The notes beneath the pieces were generated by a model. It saw only the letters and a list, made by a program, of their open reading frames with translations, ran no database searches and had not been told where the DNA came from. This document shows, one piece after another, positions 26,397 through 35,656 of a DNA stretch of 64,000 bases. Made by a program: the position numbers and the translations under genes. Location of the stretch: assembly GCA_002409325.1 (NCBI GenBank), contig DHUU01000017.1, forward strand, positions 148,465 to 212,464. The letters run 5' to 3'. Source of the DNA: Bacteroidales bacterium UBA5226 (GTDB lineage Bacteria; Bacteroidota; Bacteroidia; Bacteroidales; UBA932). The stretch's first letter is position 1. Each line of letters begins with the position of its first letter.

Positions 26397-29063
26397 TCAC
26401 AGAAGTGTCATCTGGTAGGCATCTTCATCATCAAAGGCTATGGACGTTTTTTTTTCTGTATCAGGGGCCGGGATGCTTTCTCCTGCAGTAACGGGACCTT
26501 CCAGTTCAAAGTCCAGGCTTCCATCATCCCCGTCTTCAGAGGGGCCTTCCTCAACAGGGAGGGATTCGCGGAATTCAATTTTTTCCACCTCGAATGTAGT
26601 GATCCTTTTTCCCTTGGCCCGGAAGCTTTTATCCCCGATGAATTCCGCAACATCAATGATCTGGGGGTTTCTTTTGGCATGCTTTCCGCCGAATGTGACT
26701 ATGATCACAGGGAAATCGTCACTTGAAACAGCCACCAGGTAAGAACCCGCACTGTCTCCAATGAATGACTGAACCATGTTTTCGGAGGGTTCAAATCTAA
26801 AACGCTTGATATAATATGAACCCGCATCAGCATCATAATAGGCCGCACTGAAAATCTTTTCTGGATACATTTTTTCAATGATCAGGATCTCTTCCTGGTA
26901 GCGGTTGCTCAGATCAAAATTTGTGGTTGTAAATGTCCCGTTCCTGTTAATGGCAAGCAAGCTGTCGTCTGCCAGGAATTCACCCAGGTAAAGACCCCGG
27001 CCCTGATCATTCAGACGCTGGATATCCTTGTCAAACCATATTTCCTTTCCGCCCATAGTTGCCACGCCTTTTTCCTTGAGGATGATTTTTTGGACAGGGT
27101 GGTGGCTCAGGATATTCCCGCGGCTGCTCCGCCCCTTGATGGCCAGATCAAGGAACGAAAACTCAAAGATCAGCTTCTTGAGTTTGGGACGGGCTTTCAG
27201 ATACACTTTTATGATTTCTGCCTCTCCGTTGTGATTGACAGACAACCATAATACCTGTGAACCCGGAGTGCCCAGGGTCAGGTTATAGTCCCTGTCCCGT
27301 GAATAACTGTTTAGCTGGAAACGCTTTACGAACACCTTTCCGTTTTTCCCGTCCCGGAAAGCCGCATTGTACACCGTGCGGTTGTCTTTCTTTCTGTATA
27401 TCCCGGCGTATATGATATCCTTACCCACATAAAGCTTATCGGCAACTTTCCTGATCGAGTACGTGCCGTCTCTCAGAAATACAAGAACCTCGTCCAGACT
27501 GGAACAATCGCATACATATTCTGCCTTGTCATCCTTTTTCATATCCGTCCCGACAAATCCCGAATCCCTGCTCACGTACAACTTGCAGTTGGCTAGGATG
27601 ACCGTGGAAGCTTCAATGGTCTGGAAACTGGTAATCTCTGTCTTCCTGGGGAAGCGGCTCCCGTATTTTTTCTTTAACCCTTCAAAGTACTCTATGGCAT
27701 ATGCGGTAAGGTGTTCCAGGTTGTGCCTGATCTGTTCCATTTCCCTGTCCAGGGATCTAATGTGTTCGTCAGCCTTTTTAATATCAAAGCGGGAAATTTT
27801 CCGGACCGGCTTTTCTACCAGTTTTTCAATCTCCCCAAATACCACAGGACGGCGCAGGCGGTCCTGGTAGCGACGCATTTCGGCCTCTATGTCCTTAAGC
27901 TGGCCTTCCCATGTACGGGCATTGTTTTCCAGAATCCTGAATACCTTTTCTTCAAAAAATATTTTTTCAAGAGAAGAAAAGTGCCAGTTCTCTTCCAGCT
28001 CGTTCAGCCTGATTTCCAGCTCGATCCTGAGCAAATCCCGGGTTCTGTCTGTACTGTGGGCCAGCATATTCTCAACACTGGTCACAAAGGGCTTACCGTC
28101 CATGATCACGCACGCATCCGGTGAAATGGTCACTTCACATTTGGTGAAGGCATACAGTGCGTCTATTGTTTTGTCGGGAGAAACATCATTGGCCAGGTGT
28201 ATCAGGATCTCGACCTGTTCTGCCGTGTTGTCATCAATTTTGCGGATTTTTATTTTGCCTTTATCGTTGGCTGCAATTATGGAACGGATCAGACTGTCTG
28301 TGTTTTGTCCGTAAGGGATTTCCTTGACTATCAAGGTCCTTTTATCTGCCTTGATGATCTTTGCCCTTACCTTTACCCGGCTTGCCCCGATGCCACCGTT
28401 ATAGTTGCAGCAATCGACAAGTCCCCCTGTCATGAAATCCGGATACAGGGTAAACGATTCCCCTTTGAGATGGGCAACAGAAGCGTCAATCAATTCATTG
28501 AAGTTATGGGGAAGGATTTTTGTAGCCAGCCCAACGGCTATGCCTTCGGCGCCCTGGGCAAGCAACAATGGAAATTTGACCGGAAGGGCAGCGGGTTCCT
28601 GGTTCCTGCCATCATAGGAAGGTTCCCACACGGTAGTTTTGGAATTAAAGACCACCTCCAGCGCAAATTTGCTCAGGCGGGCCTCAATATAACGGGGCGC
28701 TGCGGCAGAATCCCCGGTAAGTGTATTTCCCCAGTTTCCCTGGGTGTCTATGAGCAATTCTTTCTGTCCCAGCTGGACCAATGCGTCCCCTATGGAAGCG
28801 TCCCCGTGAGGGTGGAATTGCATGGTATGACCTATGATATTGGCCACTTTGTTATAACGGCCGTCTTCCATCCTTTTCATAGAATGGAGAATCCGTCGCT
28901 GTACCGGTTTCAGACCGTCCATCAGGTGCGGTATGGCCCTTTCCAGTATGACATAGGAAGAGTATTCAAGGAACCAGTCCTTGAACATACCGGTAAGCCT
29001 GTATTTCTTGTCTTGTTCTTCACCCAGGATACGTAAATACTTCAGTTGGTCTTCACTCATCAT
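26397..29063 (-). CDS. parC: DNA topoisomerase IV subunit A
   Basis: DNA-cleaving subunit of a type IIA topoisomerase that decatenates daughter chromosomes. 888 residues: winged-helix/catalytic core with the RRILHSMKR and HPHGDASIGDALV motifs and active-site tyrosine Y125 in APRYIEAR, then the tower and coiled-coil region, a beta-pinwheel C-terminal domain, and a final acidic tail of about 50 residues. The GyrA-box QRRGGKG is not seen, and pairing with a ~610-residue ParE favours topoisomerase IV over gyrase. Two adjacent ATGs make the exact start uncertain by one codon. It starts 3 nt after the parE stop. Confidence 0.94.
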   Translation of the reverse strand: MMSEDQLKYLRILGEEQDKKYRLTGMFKDWFLEYSSYVILERAIPHLMDGLKPVQRRILHSMKRMEDGRYNKVANIIGHTMQFHPHGDASIGDALVQLGQKELLIDTQGNWGNTLTGDSAAAPRYIEARLSKFALEVVFNSKTTVWEPSYDGRNQEPAALPVKFPLLLAQGAEGIAVGLATKILPHNFNELIDASVAHLKGESFTLYPDFMTGGLVDCCNYNGGIGASRVKVRAKIIKADKRTLIVKEIPYGQNTDSLIRSIIAANDKGKIKIRKIDDNTAEQVEILIHLANDVSPDKTIDALYAFTKCEVTISPDACVIMDGKPFVTSVENMLAHSTDRTRDLLRIELEIRLNELEENWHFSSLEKIFFEEKVFRILENNARTWEGQLKDIEAEMRRYQDRLRRPVVFGEIEKLVEKPVRKISRFDIKKADEHIRSLDREMEQIRHNLEHLTAYAIEYFEGLKKKYGSRFPRKTEITSFQTIEASTVILANCKLYVSRDSGFVGTDMKKDDKAEYVCDCSSLDEVLVFLRDGTYSIRKVADKLYVGKDIIYAGIYRKKDNRTVYNAAFRDGKNGKVFVKRFQLNSYSRDRDYNLTLGTPGSQVLWLSVNHNGEAEIIKVYLKARPKLKKLIFEFSFLDLAIKGRSSRGNILSHHPVQKIILKEKGVATMGGKEIWFDKDIQRLNDQGRGLYLGEFLADDSLLAINRNGTFTTTNFDLSNRYQEEILIIEKMYPEKIFSAAYYDADAGSYYIKRFRFEPSENMVQSFIGDSAGSYLVAVSSDDFPVIIVTFGGKHAKRNPQIIDVAEFIGDKSFRAKGKRITTFEVEKIEFRESLPVEEGPSEDGDDGSLDFELEGPVTAGESIPAPDTEKKTSIAFDDEDAYQMTLL

Positions 29064-29066
29064 AGC

Positions 29067-30899
29067 CTAATCTCCCACCATTCTTAAATTGTTGACAATG
29101 AATTCCCTTCTTTCCGGTGTGTTGTCTCCCATATAGAACCTGAGCAGCTCGGGGAGTCTGTCATCCTTATCCAGCCGTACAATATCAAGCCGGATGTTCT
29201 CGCCAATAAAACCCTTGAACTCATCGGGCGAGATTTCGCCCAATCCCTTGAACCGTGTGATTTCGGGGTCCGGGCCGAGTTCCCGCAGGGCTTTTTCTCT
29301 CTCCGTTTCGGAATAACAATAACGTGTCTCTTTCTTGTTCCTCACCCTGAACAGGGGTGTCTGCAGGATATATATGTGGCCGTGCCTTACCAGTTCCGGG
29401 AAGAATTGAAGGAAGAAACTCAGCAGCAACATTCTGATATGCATGCCATCCGGATCGGCGTCGGTGGCAATGATAATCTTGTTGTAACGCAGGTTGTCCA
29501 AATCGTCTTCTATGTTCAATGCGGCTTGCAGCAGATTGAATTCCTCGTTGGTATAAACTACTTGTTTTGACAGTCCAAAGGTATTCTCGGGTTTTCCCCT
29601 CAGGCTGAAAACAGCCTGTATGTTCGGATCCCTGCTTTTGGTAATAGATCCGCTGGCAGAATCGCCCTCTGTGATAAAGAGCATGGTCTGCCCCGCCAGC
29701 TCGTGCTTATCTGTTAAGTGGATACGGCAGTCACGCAATTTCCGGTTATGAAGACTGATTTTTTTGGCATTTTCCTTTGCTTTTTTCCGGACAAGCCCTA
29801 CCGCCTTTCTTTCTTTCTCGTTTTCTATGATCTTTTTGAGCAGGATGTCGGCTGTTTCCGGATTTCTATGCAGGTAATTGTCCAGATGTTCTTTTACAAA
29901 ATCCCCGATGAAACTACGGAGGGAAGGGCCGGCGTTGCTCATTTCTCTTGAATCCAGGATGGTTTTTGTCTGGTTGGCAAATCTGGGTTCAATAAGGCGG
30001 ATGCTGACAGCCCCTACAATGGATTGCCGGATATCAGAGGGCTCAAAATCCTTTTTGTAAAACTCCTTGATTGTTCTGGCAACTGCTTCCCGGAAAGCGG
30101 AAAGGTGGGTCCCGCCCTGGGATGTGTTCTGTCCGTTGGCAAAAGACATGATGCTTTCTCCGGTATCGCTGGTGTGAGTAATAACCATCTCAATATCCTG
30201 CCCGGCAAGGTGTATGGGCGGATATATCGTCTCTTCGGCCATGCTTTCTTTGACCAGGTCCAGCAAACCATTTTTGGAAACAAACTCGGTCCCGTTGAGC
30301 TGTATGCGCAGACCTTTGTTCAGATAAGCATAATGGCGTACCATCTCCCACACAAAATCCAGGTTAATGGTATAGCTGTTGAACAAAGCGGGATCGGGGG
30401 TAAATTCCACAAGTGTCCCGTCTTTCTGTCCTGACTCCTTTTCGCCTTCTTCCAGCAGAATCCCCCTGGAGAATTTTCCGTAACGGCTCTTCCCTTCCCT
30501 GAAAGATTCAATATAAAACACGATGGAAGTGGCGTTAACGGCTTTAAGGCCGACTCCGTTCAATCCCACGGCTTTCTGAAAGGATTTGTTGTCGTACTTG
30601 GCCCCGGTATTCATTTTGTTGGCGGCTTCTATCACTTTTCCGAAAGGGATACCCCGTCCGTAATCCCGGACCGATATGACGTTATCCCGGATCGTGACCG
30701 AAATCACCTTTCCAAAGCCCATGGCATATTCGTCAACCGAATTGTCAATAACTTCCTTGATTAGTACATAGAGGCCATCGTCGGGAGTGCTTCCGTCGCC
30801 TAATTTGCCAATGTACATCCCGGGCCGGAGGCGGATGTGCTCATTCCATTCAAGTGTTTGGAAATTATCTTCTGTGTAGGTTGGTGTAAGGTTGGTCAT
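29067..30899 (-). CDS. parE: DNA topoisomerase IV subunit B
   Basis: ATPase subunit of topoisomerase IV, about 610 residues. GHKL ATP-binding motifs are present (EVIDNSVDE, RDYGRGIPFG, GLNGVGLKAVNA), the transducer domain follows, and the TOPRIM domain has TEGDSASG and DADPDGMH. I choose the ATG at 30899 (MTNLTPTY) rather than an upstream GTG because the GTG lies inside the promoter core TATCTTTG. The promoter is so close that the mRNA should have a leader of only a few nucleotides. Confidence 0.95.
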   Translation of the reverse strand: MTNLTPTYTEDNFQTLEWNEHIRLRPGMYIGKLGDGSTPDDGLYVLIKEVIDNSVDEYAMGFGKVISVTIRDNVISVRDYGRGIPFGKVIEAANKMNTGAKYDNKSFQKAVGLNGVGLKAVNATSIVFYIESFREGKSRYGKFSRGILLEEGEKESGQKDGTLVEFTPDPALFNSYTINLDFVWEMVRHYAYLNKGLRIQLNGTEFVSKNGLLDLVKESMAEETIYPPIHLAGQDIEMVITHTSDTGESIMSFANGQNTSQGGTHLSAFREAVARTIKEFYKKDFEPSDIRQSIVGAVSIRLIEPRFANQTKTILDSREMSNAGPSLRSFIGDFVKEHLDNYLHRNPETADILLKKIIENEKERKAVGLVRKKAKENAKKISLHNRKLRDCRIHLTDKHELAGQTMLFITEGDSASGSITKSRDPNIQAVFSLRGKPENTFGLSKQVVYTNEEFNLLQAALNIEDDLDNLRYNKIIIATDADPDGMHIRMLLLSFFLQFFPELVRHGHIYILQTPLFRVRNKKETRYCYSETEREKALRELGPDPEITRFKGLGEISPDEFKGFIGENIRLDIVRLDKDDRLPELLRFYMGDNTPERREFIVNNLRMVGD

Positions 30900-30907
30900 A
30901 CGGGGCA

Positions 30908-30915
30908 CAAAGATA
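30908..30915 (-). promoter_or_regulatory. -7 promoter element of parE
   Basis: TATCTTTG on the minus strand, perfect core, only 8 nt before the parE ATG. It is 32 bp from the divergent atpD element. Confidence 0.6.
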
Positions 30916-30924
30916 AAAAAACTG

Positions 30925-30955
30925 GTTGAAATAGATTAATAAATCACTACATTTG
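30925..30955 (+). promoter_or_regulatory. promoter of the ATP synthase operon
   Basis: GTTG (3 of 4 bases of TTTG), exactly 19 nt, then TACATTTG, a perfect core. The predicted transcript starts near 30958, upstream of the atpD ATG at 30993 and compatible with that start. Confidence 0.65.
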
Positions 30956-30992
30956 CAGTTTGCATAAAGAATGTAAAATCTTTAAGACGGCT

Positions 30993-32489
30993 ATGATAGG
31001 TAGCATTTCACAAATAATCGGGCCCGTTGTGGACGTAAAGTTCTCCCCGCCGGGAACACACGACCTGCCATTACCTTCGATAAATCATGCGCTCGAAGTG
31101 CAGCGTGCCGATGGCAAGACGCTCATCCTTGAAGTGCAACAGCACATAGGGGACAATACAGTCCGGACGGTTGCCATGGACTCTACCGACGGACTTTCCC
31201 GGGGTATGGCAGTGATGACTACCGGTAGCTCTATCACCATGCCCGTGGGGGAACAGGTCAGGGGCCGCCTGTTAAATGTTATAGGCCAGACCATTGACGG
31301 GCTCAGACCGCTCAGTAAAGAGGCAGCATCTTCTCCCATACACAAAGCGCCTCCCAAATTCGAAGATCTGACCACATCCAGTGAAGTGCTGTTTACCGGT
31401 ATCAAGGTCATTGACCTGCTTGAACCCTATCTGAAAGGGGGAAAGATCGGACTTTTTGGCGGCGCCGGGGTTGGCAAGACGGTCATCATAATGGAATTGA
31501 TCAACAACATAGCCAAAAAACACAGCGGTTATTCCGTTTTTGCAGGAGTTGGAGAACGTACCAGGGAAGGGAACGATTTGTTGAGGGAAATGATCCAGTC
31601 CGGAGTCATCCGTTACGGAGATGCTTTCCTGGAAAGTATGAAAAATGGAGCATGGGATCTGTCAAAAATAGATTACAATGAATTGGCAAAATCACAGGCA
31701 ACCCTGGTTTTCGGGCAAATGAACGAACCCCCGGGTGCCAGGGCATCGGTAGCTCTGAGCGGCCTGACCATAGCCGAGGCTATCCGTGATGAAGACGGAA
31801 AAGAACGTGATATTTTACTGTTCATTGACAATATATTCCGTTTTACACAGGCTGGTTCAGAAGTTTCGGCACTACTGGGCAGGATGCCTTCGGCAGTGGG
31901 GTATCAGCCCACCCTGGCTACCGAGATGGGGGTGATGCAGGAGCGCATAGCATCCACCCGAAACGGCTCCATAACTTCTGTGCAGGCGGTATATGTACCT
32001 GCCGATGATTTGACAGACCCGGCGCCGGCCACCACCTTCTCACACCTGGACGCTACCACTGTGCTTTCCCGAAAGATTGCCGAGATGGGTATCTACCCGG
32101 CTGTTGAACCGCTCGAATCCACATCCCGCATAATGGATTCGGCCATCCTGGGGGATAAACATTACAACACGGCTCAAAGGGTGAAGCAGATATTGCAACG
32201 CAATAAAGAGTTGCAGGACATTATTTCCATTCTGGGAATGGAAGAACTTTCCCGGGAAGACCGCCTGACTGTCATGCGGGCACGCAAGGTGCAGCGCTTT
32301 TTGTCCCAGCCTTTCAATGTCGCCCGGCAGTTTACCGGAATACCGGGGGTAATGGTTTCCATAGAGGATTGTATCAAAGGCTTTAATATGATAATGGACG
32401 GGGATGTGGATCATATTCCTGAAAACGCATTCCTGAATGTAGGTACCATTGAAGATGCCATTGAAAAGAGCAAACATTTAATGGAATGA
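30993..32489 (+). CDS. atpD: ATP synthase F1 subunit beta
   Basis: Catalytic subunit of F1. 498 residues with Walker A GGAGVGKT, the catalytic-glutamate region GVGERTREGNDL, Walker B ILLFIDNIFRFTQ and the DELSEED-equivalent loop near SREDRLTVMRARK. I use the ATG giving MIGSISQIIGPVVDV, the family start; an ATG 11 codons upstream would place the start right at the predicted transcript start. As in other Bacteroidota the operon begins with beta and epsilon, unlike the E. coli order. Confidence 0.97.
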   Translation: MIGSISQIIGPVVDVKFSPPGTHDLPLPSINHALEVQRADGKTLILEVQQHIGDNTVRTVAMDSTDGLSRGMAVMTTGSSITMPVGEQVRGRLLNVIGQTIDGLRPLSKEAASSPIHKAPPKFEDLTTSSEVLFTGIKVIDLLEPYLKGGKIGLFGGAGVGKTVIIMELINNIAKKHSGYSVFAGVGERTREGNDLLREMIQSGVIRYGDAFLESMKNGAWDLSKIDYNELAKSQATLVFGQMNEPPGARASVALSGLTIAEAIRDEDGKERDILLFIDNIFRFTQAGSEVSALLGRMPSAVGYQPTLATEMGVMQERIASTRNGSITSVQAVYVPADDLTDPAPATTFSHLDATTVLSRKIAEMGIYPAVEPLESTSRIMDSAILGDKHYNTAQRVKQILQRNKELQDIISILGMEELSREDRLTVMRARKVQRFLSQPFNVARQFTGIPGVMVSIEDCIKGFNMIMDGDVDHIPENAFLNVGTIEDAIEKSKHLME

Positions 32490-32740
32490 CAATGAACGCA
32501 CTGATCTACCTTCAGGTAATATCAACACAAAAGATCATATTCCAGGGGAATGTATCTGTAGCCAGGTTTCCCGGTAAGAAAAGTGCATTTACGATTATGA
32601 AAGACCATGCTCCCATCCTGTCTTTACTGGAAAAAGGTTTCATAACTTATGAAGGACCTTTTGGAAAAGGAAAGGTCCCTGTAGCCAGCGGTTTTGTACA
32701 GGTCAGGAAAAACGAGGTTTACGCCTGCATAGAACAATAA
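32486..32740 (+). CDS. atpC: ATP synthase F1 subunit epsilon
   Basis: Central-stalk subunit, here only 84 residues: the N-terminal beta-sandwich (VISTQKIIFQGNVSVARFPGK, FTIMKDHAPILSLLEKG) without the C-terminal helical hairpin that in longer homologues inhibits ATP hydrolysis. The short form is usual in Bacteroidota. The ATG overlaps the atpD stop (ATGA), so translation is coupled. Confidence 0.93.
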   Translation: MTMNALIYLQVISTQKIIFQGNVSVARFPGKKSAFTIMKDHAPILSLLEKGFITYEGPFGKGKVPVASGFVQVRKNEVYACIEQ

Positions 32741-32773
32741 AAAATATTGTTAATCATCTAAATCCGGTCCGTT

Positions 32774-33169
32774 ATGATAATAAAAAAGATGATAGTTCAC
32801 GCTTCGGTCATTCTTTCTGTCGGATCTGTCTGGGGCTTAATCATGTACCTGTTAATACCACAATGGTGGTTTCCTGCCTATCCGATCATCCCGGCAACAT
32901 TCCTGACGGTAGGTATAGTGGAGATCCTGTTGATGGAAAAAAGCAAGACACAGAATGCAAAATTGTACAACAATATCTTGATTCAGCGCATTATACGCTG
33001 GGGGATCCTTATGGCGGTCTTGTTGCTTATGATTGGGGTATATCATCCTCCCAAGGTCGCATTCATTGTCAGTTTCATGGGGCTTTTTCTGGTCTACAGC
33101 TTTCTCTCAATCTGGCTTCATCTTGTTGGCATCAAAGCCAACCGAAAGAAGGAACAAATAGCGGGTTAA
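32774..33169 (+). CDS. small membrane protein of the ATP synthase operon (AtpI-like position)
   Basis: 131 residues with four hydrophobic segments (about 8-28, 33-54, 72-90, 94-117) and a basic C-terminus. It stands between atpC and atpB where other Bacteroidota also carry an unnamed membrane protein. By position and topology it may assist c-ring or Fo assembly like AtpI, but I see no specific sequence motif, so function is inferred from context only. It starts 33 nt after atpC and ends 15 nt before atpB. Confidence 0.7.
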   Translation: MIIKKMIVHASVILSVGSVWGLIMYLLIPQWWFPAYPIIPATFLTVGIVEILLMEKSKTQNAKLYNNILIQRIIRWGILMAVLLLMIGVYHPPKVAFIVSFMGLFLVYSFLSIWLHLVGIKANRKKEQIAG

Positions 33170-33184
33170 TTTGTTGACATATAG

Positions 33185-34285
33185 ATGAAAAGGCGTATAT
33201 TCATATATTTATTTTTCATATTCCTTATTTTGGAATTCCCAACACCTGCGCAGGCAGCACCAAAGGAAAGACCGCCTGTAGATGCCAGGGAAGTGATCCT
33301 GGGCCATCTGAAAGACAGTTACCACTGGCATTTCCTTGACATTGGAGAAAAACACATCAGCCTTCCTTTGCCGGTCATTGTACGCAGCAGGGAACGCGGA
33401 TGGTTTGTATTTCTTTCTTCCTGCCTGGAAGGATCCGGGCAGTATAAGGGATTTTCAATTGCAGCCGAAGGCCGGTCTAAGGGAAAAATCGTAGAAGTAG
33501 ACGCAAACGGAAACCAAGCCAGACCCTTCGATATATCCATCACTAAAAATGTAGTTTCCCTGTTTTTTACCTGCCTGTTACTCATATTTCTGGTCTTGAA
33601 TCTGGCAAAATGGTATAGCAAAAGGGAAAATGAAGGACATCCCGATGCTGTGCCCACCGGAGTCCGGGGGATCATGGAATGGGTGATCATGAGTATTTAT
33701 GATGGTGTAATCAAAAAGTGTGTAGGCAAAGACTATAAACGCTATGCGCCTTATCTGCTTACGGCCTTTTTCTTCATATTCCTGAACAACCTCCTGGGAC
33801 TGGTACCCATATTTCCTGCCGGGGCAAATCTTACGGGAAACATTGCCGTTACCATGGTCATGGCCATATGCACCATGATAGCCGTTAATGTTTTTGGCAA
33901 CAGGGAGTACTGGAAAGAAATCCTGTGGCCCGATGTCCCCATTTTTATGAAAGCTCCGTTACCCATTATGCAGGTTATTGAATTCTTTGGCATCCTGACC
34001 AAGCCCATGGCCCTGATGATCCGTCTTTTTGCCAACATATTTGCAGGACACATCATCATTCTGGCCCTGACGTCCCTGGTTTTCCTTACCGTTGCCATGG
34101 GCCCGGCCATAAATGCCTCAATGAGTGTGGTATCGGTGCTTTTCTCTGTTTTTATGATGGTCCTGGAGTTACTGGTGGCGTTTATCCAGGCCTATGTTTT
34201 TACCATGCTTTCCGCCATTTTTATTGGACTTTCCCGCAAGGAACCGCACAAACCGGCAGTTCCGGCAAGGGAAATAAAAAATTGA
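33185..34285 (+). CDS. atpB: ATP synthase Fo subunit a
   Basis: Proton half-channel of Fo, 366 residues. It has a signal peptide-like N-terminus (about 1-24, ending PAQA), then some 95 residues of extra-membrane sequence rich in charged and beta-type residues before the first conventional transmembrane helix near residue 120, then five to six helices. The essential arginine is in MIRLFANIFAGH, and the final helix contains LLVAFIQAYVFTMLS. The long exported N-terminal domain is much larger than in E. coli subunit a (271 residues in total) and has no assigned role here. Confidence 0.95.
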   Translation: MKRRIFIYLFFIFLILEFPTPAQAAPKERPPVDAREVILGHLKDSYHWHFLDIGEKHISLPLPVIVRSRERGWFVFLSSCLEGSGQYKGFSIAAEGRSKGKIVEVDANGNQARPFDISITKNVVSLFFTCLLLIFLVLNLAKWYSKRENEGHPDAVPTGVRGIMEWVIMSIYDGVIKKCVGKDYKRYAPYLLTAFFFIFLNNLLGLVPIFPAGANLTGNIAVTMVMAICTMIAVNVFGNREYWKEILWPDVPIFMKAPLPIMQVIEFFGILTKPMALMIRLFANIFAGHIIILALTSLVFLTVAMGPAINASMSVVSVLFSVFMMVLELLVAFIQAYVFTMLSAIFIGLSRKEPHKPAVPAREIKN

Positions 34286-34321
34286 TAAAATGAAAAATCA
34301 CAAATTTTAATTAATACTATT

Positions 34322-34576
34322 ATGTTACTTATTACTGTATTACAGGCAGCGACATACAGCGTCGCATTTACTAAACTGGGGGCCGTTCTGGGCGCAGCCA
34401 TTGTGGTATTGGGTGCATCTTTTGGCATAAGCAAGATCGGGATTTCCGCCATGGAGGCCATTGCACGTCAGCCTGAAGCGGCAGACGGAATCAGATTGTC
34501 CATGATTATTATAGGAGCCCTGGTGGAAGGGGTATCCCTGTTTGCCATCATTGTCTGCCTGTTGGTAGCCTTGTAA
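34322..34576 (+). CDS. atpE: ATP synthase Fo subunit c
   Basis: Rotor-ring subunit, 84 residues, two transmembrane helices joined by the polar loop AIARQPEA. The ion-binding carboxylate is the glutamate of GALVEGV in helix 2. The Na+ signature (Gln in helix 1, Ser/Thr after the Glu) is absent: the aligned residues are Ile, Gly and Val. A proton-driven ring is therefore expected. It begins 36 nt after atpB. Confidence 0.96.
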   Translation: MLLITVLQAATYSVAFTKLGAVLGAAIVVLGASFGISKIGISAMEAIARQPEAADGIRLSMIIIGALVEGVSLFAIIVCLLVAL

Positions 34577-34586
34577 AAAACCGCAT

Positions 34587-35087
34587 ATGGATTTGATGAT
34601 TCCTGATACCGGGTTGTTGTTCTGGATGCTCATAGCCTTTGGGATCCTGTTTTTTGTGCTGGCTCGTTTTGGCTGGCCCTTGATTACCGGAGTGGTGGAA
34701 CGTCGCAACGAAAGAATTACCAAAGCCTTATCCGATGCGGCAGCTGCCCGGCAGTTGCTGGCTACCCTCAAGCTGCAGGAAGAAATAATCCTGCAGCAGT
34801 CAAGGGATGAACAAGCCAAACTGGTGGAACAAACAGAGGCACTCAGGCAGAAATTAATGGACCAGGCCCGCCAGACTGCACAGGAGGAAGGCCGGCTGAT
34901 GCTGGAAAAAGCCAGGGAACAGATCCAGAAAGAGAAAGAGATAGTTATGCAGGAAGTCCGCCTGTATGTTGCCTCTCTGTCTGTGGAAGTTGCCGAGAAA
35001 GTATTGCGTAAACAACTAGAGCCGGATAACAGGCAAATTGAGCTGATCAACCAGCTGATAGACGAATCCCTCATACCCAGGGCATAA
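34587..35087 (+). CDS. atpF: ATP synthase Fo subunit b
   Basis: Peripheral-stalk subunit, 166 residues: one N-terminal membrane helix (GLLFWMLIAFGILFFVLARF) followed by a long Glu/Gln/Lys/Arg-rich helix suited to a right-handed coiled coil. The C-terminal part (VAEKVLRKQLEPD) should contact delta. There is only one b-type gene in this operon, so the stalk is probably a homodimer. Confidence 0.94.
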   Translation: MDLMIPDTGLLFWMLIAFGILFFVLARFGWPLITGVVERRNERITKALSDAAAARQLLATLKLQEEIILQQSRDEQAKLVEQTEALRQKLMDQARQTAQEEGRLMLEKAREQIQKEKEIVMQEVRLYVASLSVEVAEKVLRKQLEPDNRQIELINQLIDESLIPRA

Positions 35088-35091
35088 TGAG

Positions 35092-35649
35092 ATGAACACA
35101 GGAGTGATAGCATCCCGGTATGCAGCAGCCTTGCTGCAGTATGCAACATCATGCAGTACAGATCGCTACCTGTATGATATGATGAAACGCATATCGGCTT
35201 GTTTTTCCGAAATTCCGGATCTGGAAAAGACCTTCTGCAATAGAATGATCTCTATTGAAGACCGGAAGGCCCTGTTTCTGAACTTATTTTCCGGGGCACC
35301 CGAGAAGCCTCTGAAGGTACTTTCAGAGTTTCTGGATTTACTGACACGTCAGCGAAGGGAAAATATCATCCGCTCCGTCAGTCTCGGGTATGTAGACAAA
35401 TACCGCCAGCAGGAGGGGATAACATACAGTGTACTGACCACTGTAGTTCCCGTAGATGATCTTACGGCGGAAAAAATTAAAAGCTTCCTGGATCCTGTCA
35501 ACCCACAGAAAGTTGAACTGGAATTAGTACAGGATACCCGTCTGATTGGCGGTTTCTCACTCAGGGTGGGAATGAAGGTTTGGGACGCTTCTCTGCTAGC
35601 CCGTTTACGGCTAGTAAGGAAAGCTTATGGATTTAAGGATATTGATTAG
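35092..35649 (+). CDS. atpH: ATP synthase F1 subunit delta
   Basis: Connects the peripheral stalk to the top of F1. 185 residues with the typical start (MNTGVIASRYAAALLQYA), a helical N-terminal domain and the C-terminal region EKIKSFLDPVNPQKVELELVQD followed by GGFSLRVG. It begins 4 nt after atpF and ends 7 nt before atpA. Confidence 0.94.
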   Translation: MNTGVIASRYAAALLQYATSCSTDRYLYDMMKRISACFSEIPDLEKTFCNRMISIEDRKALFLNLFSGAPEKPLKVLSEFLDLLTRQRRENIIRSVSLGYVDKYRQQEGITYSVLTTVVPVDDLTAEKIKSFLDPVNPQKVELELVQDTRLIGGFSLRVGMKVWDASLLARLRLVRKAYGFKDID

Positions 35650-35656
35650 ATATGCT

